The translations under genes were made by a program, and so were the position numbers. A stretch of 64,000 bases of DNA. It comes from Pachyseris speciosa (lineage: Eukaryota; Cnidaria; Anthozoa; Scleractinia; Pachyseridae). The DNA lies in contig JAEMWC010000035.1 in assembly GCA_016490735.1 (NCBI GenBank), positions 766,001 to 830,000 of the forward strand, in the 5' to 3' direction. The notes under the pieces were generated by a model, which was not told the DNA's origin, did not search any database, and saw nothing but the letters and a program-made list of their open reading frames with translations. This document shows, in pieces, positions 60,550-64,000 of this stretch; positions within the stretch are counted from its first letter, which is position 1, and each line of letters starts with the position of its first letter.

Positions 60550-61825
60550 TAGCCTCCTACGCAGACGTCTTTTGGCTCGTCACGCAATCTTTCCTCCCCA
60601 ACAACGTCTGCTGAAATGAGCGGCACATTCCTTTCCCATTGTTAGCAAAGATCAGCCGAAGTCCACGTGAAAATTACTACAGAGCCAATCGGAGCTAGGT
60701 TTTTGTGTGATGTCAATCAAAAGCTGTGTTTAAAATGCTCCCTTGGGACCCCTTGAGGCAATTTATGTTTCTCCCTGAAATCCCTTCCAAATCATAACTT
60801 TTATTATCCAAAAAACTTACATTGGAAATAATTTTTCCTCTGTAGTTCCATAATAATCCCGACTGCGAGCATACCAGTGTTCGGCAAGAGTTCTGTGGAC
60901 ATACCGGCAGATCGGAAATGCCTTGGAAATCGATCTTTACAGTGTTTTTCTTGAGCGACGCGTTCGTCTGTTCCCAATGTTATAAGCGGTTACTTCACTT
61001 CAAAAAACTTAAAGCAGACCTGCGAGCAGTTCAAGAGGATATCAGGTTGGAATTCAAGGAAGCTGTAATAAGAACGACACGATTACGGTGAGATTTTCCT
61101 AAAACAGAGGTGGATGTTTATACTGCGCTGATCGCTGATGCAACATCACTAAATCTGTCTCCTTCCCTACCAATTTCCTTTCTTTGCAAGAAGACAATGG
61201 CGAAAGTTCTGCATTATCGGAAGGTTGCGGAAGTCAATCTGGGATCATTTTTTCAAGCGCCGGGGAAATCCAGTCCTCAAACACCGCCGCTAACAAACAA
61301 AGCCGGTTTATCGTACCTTCACCTATTTCGGTGCCTATTTGACATCTACTCCGATTCAAAGTGCCTTGCTCTGAAAATCGAGGACAGATTATTAGCCTTA
61401 CGAAAGTTGTTAAGTGAAAATATGTATTCACTATGCCGTGAAACTGTGAACAAACGCTTGCTCAGACTATGAAACCACTGTGTAAAATATGGCACGTAAT
61501 GTTGAGTGTCACGTCGAACTCGGTCGGTAAATTTATGAAGACATCCATCTTTTTATCCACAAAATACACCATAGCCTCTCTCTGATCGACAGTGATACTC
61601 GTTGAAACAATCGAGCCATAAGCCAAACAGTCATACTCGTTGATCACGATATCCGCCTTGTTGTTTTGAAATCTCACGCGCGAGAAAATGTTCAAGTCCA
61701 AAGTACACTTCCAGGATTGGGAAGTGCGCTCTGATTGGTCTATGTAAAATCCTGCTCGTTTCAGCAGACGTTGTTGGGGAGGAAAGATTGCGTGACGAGC
61801 CAAAAGACGTCTGCATAGGAGGCTA
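60550..61825. mobile_element. Mutator-like non-autonomous element, 1276 bp, perfect 9-bp duplication
   Basis: Terminal inverted repeats of about 65-70 bp start TAGCCTCCTACGCAGACGTC and run to AACGTCTGCTGAAA. The duplication gaatgtggg is exact at 60541-60549 and 61826-61834. The interior has two frames of 113-120 codons (61110-61472 plus; 61462-61803 minus, partly inside the repeat) without a recognised transposase. Long inverted repeats and 9-bp duplications are the mark of MULEs. Confidence 0.9.
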
Positions 61826-61834
61826 GAATGTGGG

Positions 61835-62867
61835 CAACAGCGTATTTACACCTTGGGTTATCTTTAGGAGTATACGTGTAATTCCTGCAAAACACGTCCG
61901 CACCTTAAATTGCTCGAAGAAAAACAAAATGGTGGCTCTCCGTTGGGAGGAATGTGGTAAAGTTGAAGGGCAAATCCACCGTTCTTAAGTCCTATTTTTT
62001 ATTCACACTGACCATTCCCTCATTTTTTCCCATTTACCCACAATGCAATGCAGTCTTTACTGTGTTCTTCGTACGAGTTTACAGTGTTTTCAACTACGCG
62101 ATGTAATGGGAATTGACCGAAAGGTTGGTGTCTTCAGCAACGAATCTTGTAGTTTTGGAGGCTTCTTTATCTTTGATAAGACACTGGCTTTTCGCCCACT
62201 TCCTATTACTTCTCGTACGTAGTTAACACACATTTGCGAGAATTAAAAAGCGCTCATTCTTCCAGAAAATGTTCAGAGCAGCAGAGCACTTCATAGAGGT
62301 ACCTTGTTATTTGGCGGCAAATCTTGTTAAAGTTATGTCTTCTTTTACTCGACTGCTGATTGCGATTCTTGCAACAAAATGAAGCGTGTTAGCAAAAGCA
62401 ATTCTTTCCAAGGCCAGGAACAAAATAAGATTGCAAAAAAGGGTGACGTCTCCTCCTCAAGAGCACCGAGCGATGGAAGTCCTGTACATTTACGTGGAAA
62501 TCATCGATTCAGGAAAAACGGTCCATGAAAAGCCGGTTGAAGTTCAAAATCCAACAAAAGCAAAGTACAGCAAAGAAGCACGGAGATTCTTCGTATACAG
62601 AACGGAGGCAACTTCAAAACTGGTGTGCATTTCTTAAAAAATCAGGATATAGTTTTGTGTAGTGATCATGATATCCTTGAGTGATCGATACTCACCGTTT
62701 CTTCAAAAAGAAAATGACAATCGCATCCCTGATTCCGCGCTAACCATTTACATATGTGAGTATCATACTTTCAAAGCCAAGACGGGACCTTTTCAACCGG
62801 TAAGACTCAGTCTTTTCCAATGGTTCTTGGCATTTACAGTGCCTCATAGATCAAAAGGTTCTTGACA
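61835..62867. other. No gene recognised
   Basis: Two overlapping frames start near 62375-62386 (one begins MKRVSKSNSFQGQEQNK). Neither has a known motif or a convincing donor, so no gene is called. Confidence 0.4.
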
Positions 62868-63290
62868 GGCCAACACAGACTCCCCTATGTGGCTTTGAGG
62901 TACATATACATATATAATTGGAAAGTTTGCATTAAATCCACTCCACATACATGTAAAATTTTTAGCCAAAAGCATATTCTGTATAGATTTAAATTAACTA
63001 ATATACAGACCAAAAATTTATAGGTTCTGGTTACTTTTGGGTTATCTTTGAAGAAGATGTTTGTTGCAAAATTCTCCCGGTTGTCTTAACGTCGTGTGGC
63101 TTTGTGGTTGCGATGTGTTTGATATTTGCCCTCAGTTGAAGTTTCGCTCTCATGAGCATGTCTTTTAGTGATTTTCTTTTTTATCATCTGATGATATAAT
63201 AGTTGGTGTTTTGTGGGTAGTTTTCAGCAGTAGCTGGTTTTGAATTAAACTCCATTTTTGTGCCCCATCAAAAATAATGGCCAAACAACA
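62868..63290 (-). mobile_element. Penelope-like fragment, minus-strand arm
   Basis: Its reverse complement (tgatggggcacaaaaatgga through aaagccacataggggagtct) is a diverged inverse copy of 63820-64000 and beyond. It encodes pieces such as SLKDMLMRAKL, typical of the end of the Penelope-like RT region. Confidence 0.7.
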
Positions 63291-63499
63291 ACGTCCCCGT
63301 ATGCCTTCACAAGCGTCAACTGGAAAGTCACGCGAACAAACTCAAAAGGGCTCAAACTGCCAAAGCTCGTAACAGCATCAAATTTTTGTCACAAGTCACA
63401 ACCACCTTTGACGGTCATAGCAAACACGGCAAACAATGATGTAAATAGGATAGATAAACAGTATATAAAGGAGAAAGATTCTTTAAAGAATCTATCCTA

Positions 63500-64000
63500 A
63501 ACATCAAAACCCATCACAAGCCAACCAAGACCCTCCAGTATACACACTATACCTCTTGTCACCCACCAGGTGTAAAAGAAGTTTTATAAAAGGAGAAGTT
63601 ATCAGACTCCTACGTACAAACTCCCCGGAACGAAATTTCCAGGAGGCCAACTCTAGCTTCAGTATGCGACTCAGGGCTCGCGGTTATCCTAAACAGCTAG
63701 TTGAGAGAACACTATCTGAGGTCATCTTTGCCGGAAGACAGTTGACTTTGCACGAACAAAAGAAAAAGACTGAAAATAATGCCTTTTGTCACAACATTTC
63801 ACCCAGGAGTGAAAAACCTTAAACAAATACTGATGCAAAAATGGAGTTGAATTCAAAACCAGCCATTGCTGAACAAAATGCCGCTTATTATATGATACAC
63901 AAGAGGAAGATGGCTAAAAGACATGCTCGCAAGAGCGAAACTTTGAAGGCAAATATCAAACGCATCGAAACCACAAAGCCATAAGGGGAGTCTGTGTATA
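63500..64000 (+). mobile_element. Penelope-like fragment, plus-strand arm, runs off the window
   Basis: Encodes KRSFIKGEVIRLLRTNSPE and RLRARGYPKQLVERTLSEV, the segment after the RT catalytic core of Penelope-like elements, then broken frames after 63822. The expected GIY-YIG domain would lie past 64000. With 62868-63290 it forms an inverted, head-to-head pair. Confidence 0.75.

Noticed and set aside
1..64000. CRISPR arrays, operons or bacterial defence systems
   Set aside because: Introns, SINEs and LINEs show eukaryotic nuclear DNA; the tandem arrays lack unique spacers.

Overview
The window looks like nuclear DNA of a cnidarian, most likely a stony coral. It is AT-rich, its genes are split by GT-AG introns, it holds three animal-type genes, and it is crowded with eukaryotic transposons (L1/Tx1-like LINE, endonuclease-type LINEs, Penelope-like elements, a tRNA-derived SINE and many short inverted-repeat elements). 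The taxon is an inference from gene and repeat style; no species can be named from sequence alone.

Three genes are recognised, all on the minus strand. (1) Positions 5233-5716 hold the first coding exon of a CENP-F (mitosin)-like kinetochore gene; the rest runs off the left edge. A 5'-truncated LINE (1354-4580) sits in its first intron. (2) Positions 11472-32160 hold a complete 20-exon gene for a PLEKHG1/2/3-type RhoGEF. I placed every splice junction by GT/AG signals, reading-frame phase and DH/PH motifs; the coding parts add to 3996 nt (1331 residues plus stop). A non-coding first exon and promoter are proposed near 39573-39920. (3) Positions 52123-59958 hold the last five exons of a THNSL2-type (threonine synthase-like 2) pyridoxal-phosphate enzyme. 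Its N-terminal exon is not in the window.

The rest is introns and intergenic DNA remodelled by mobile elements. Several families are defined by terminal repeats plus target-site duplications (TSDs): elements ending in TAGCCT with 9-bp TSDs (Mutator-like), TTAA-flanked elements (piggyBac/Kolobok type), TAA-flanked foldbacks (Harbinger type) and TA-flanked elements (Tc1/mariner type). Two loci hold Penelope-like fragments joined head to head. Simple-sequence tracts include an 800-bp polypurine block (23570-24380), an ACTC array (17521-17920), a GGAACACC minisatellite in two inverted copies (48.8-49.1 and 50.2-50.4 kb) and GAT/TTA arrays.

The genes have no evident shared pathway: CENP-F is mitotic, PLEKHG is Rho-GTPase signalling and THNSL2 is amino-acid phosphate metabolism. 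No new multigene system was found. The most notable material is the set of Mutator-like non-autonomous elements, a LINE carrying a 3' transduction, and the head-to-head Penelope structures.
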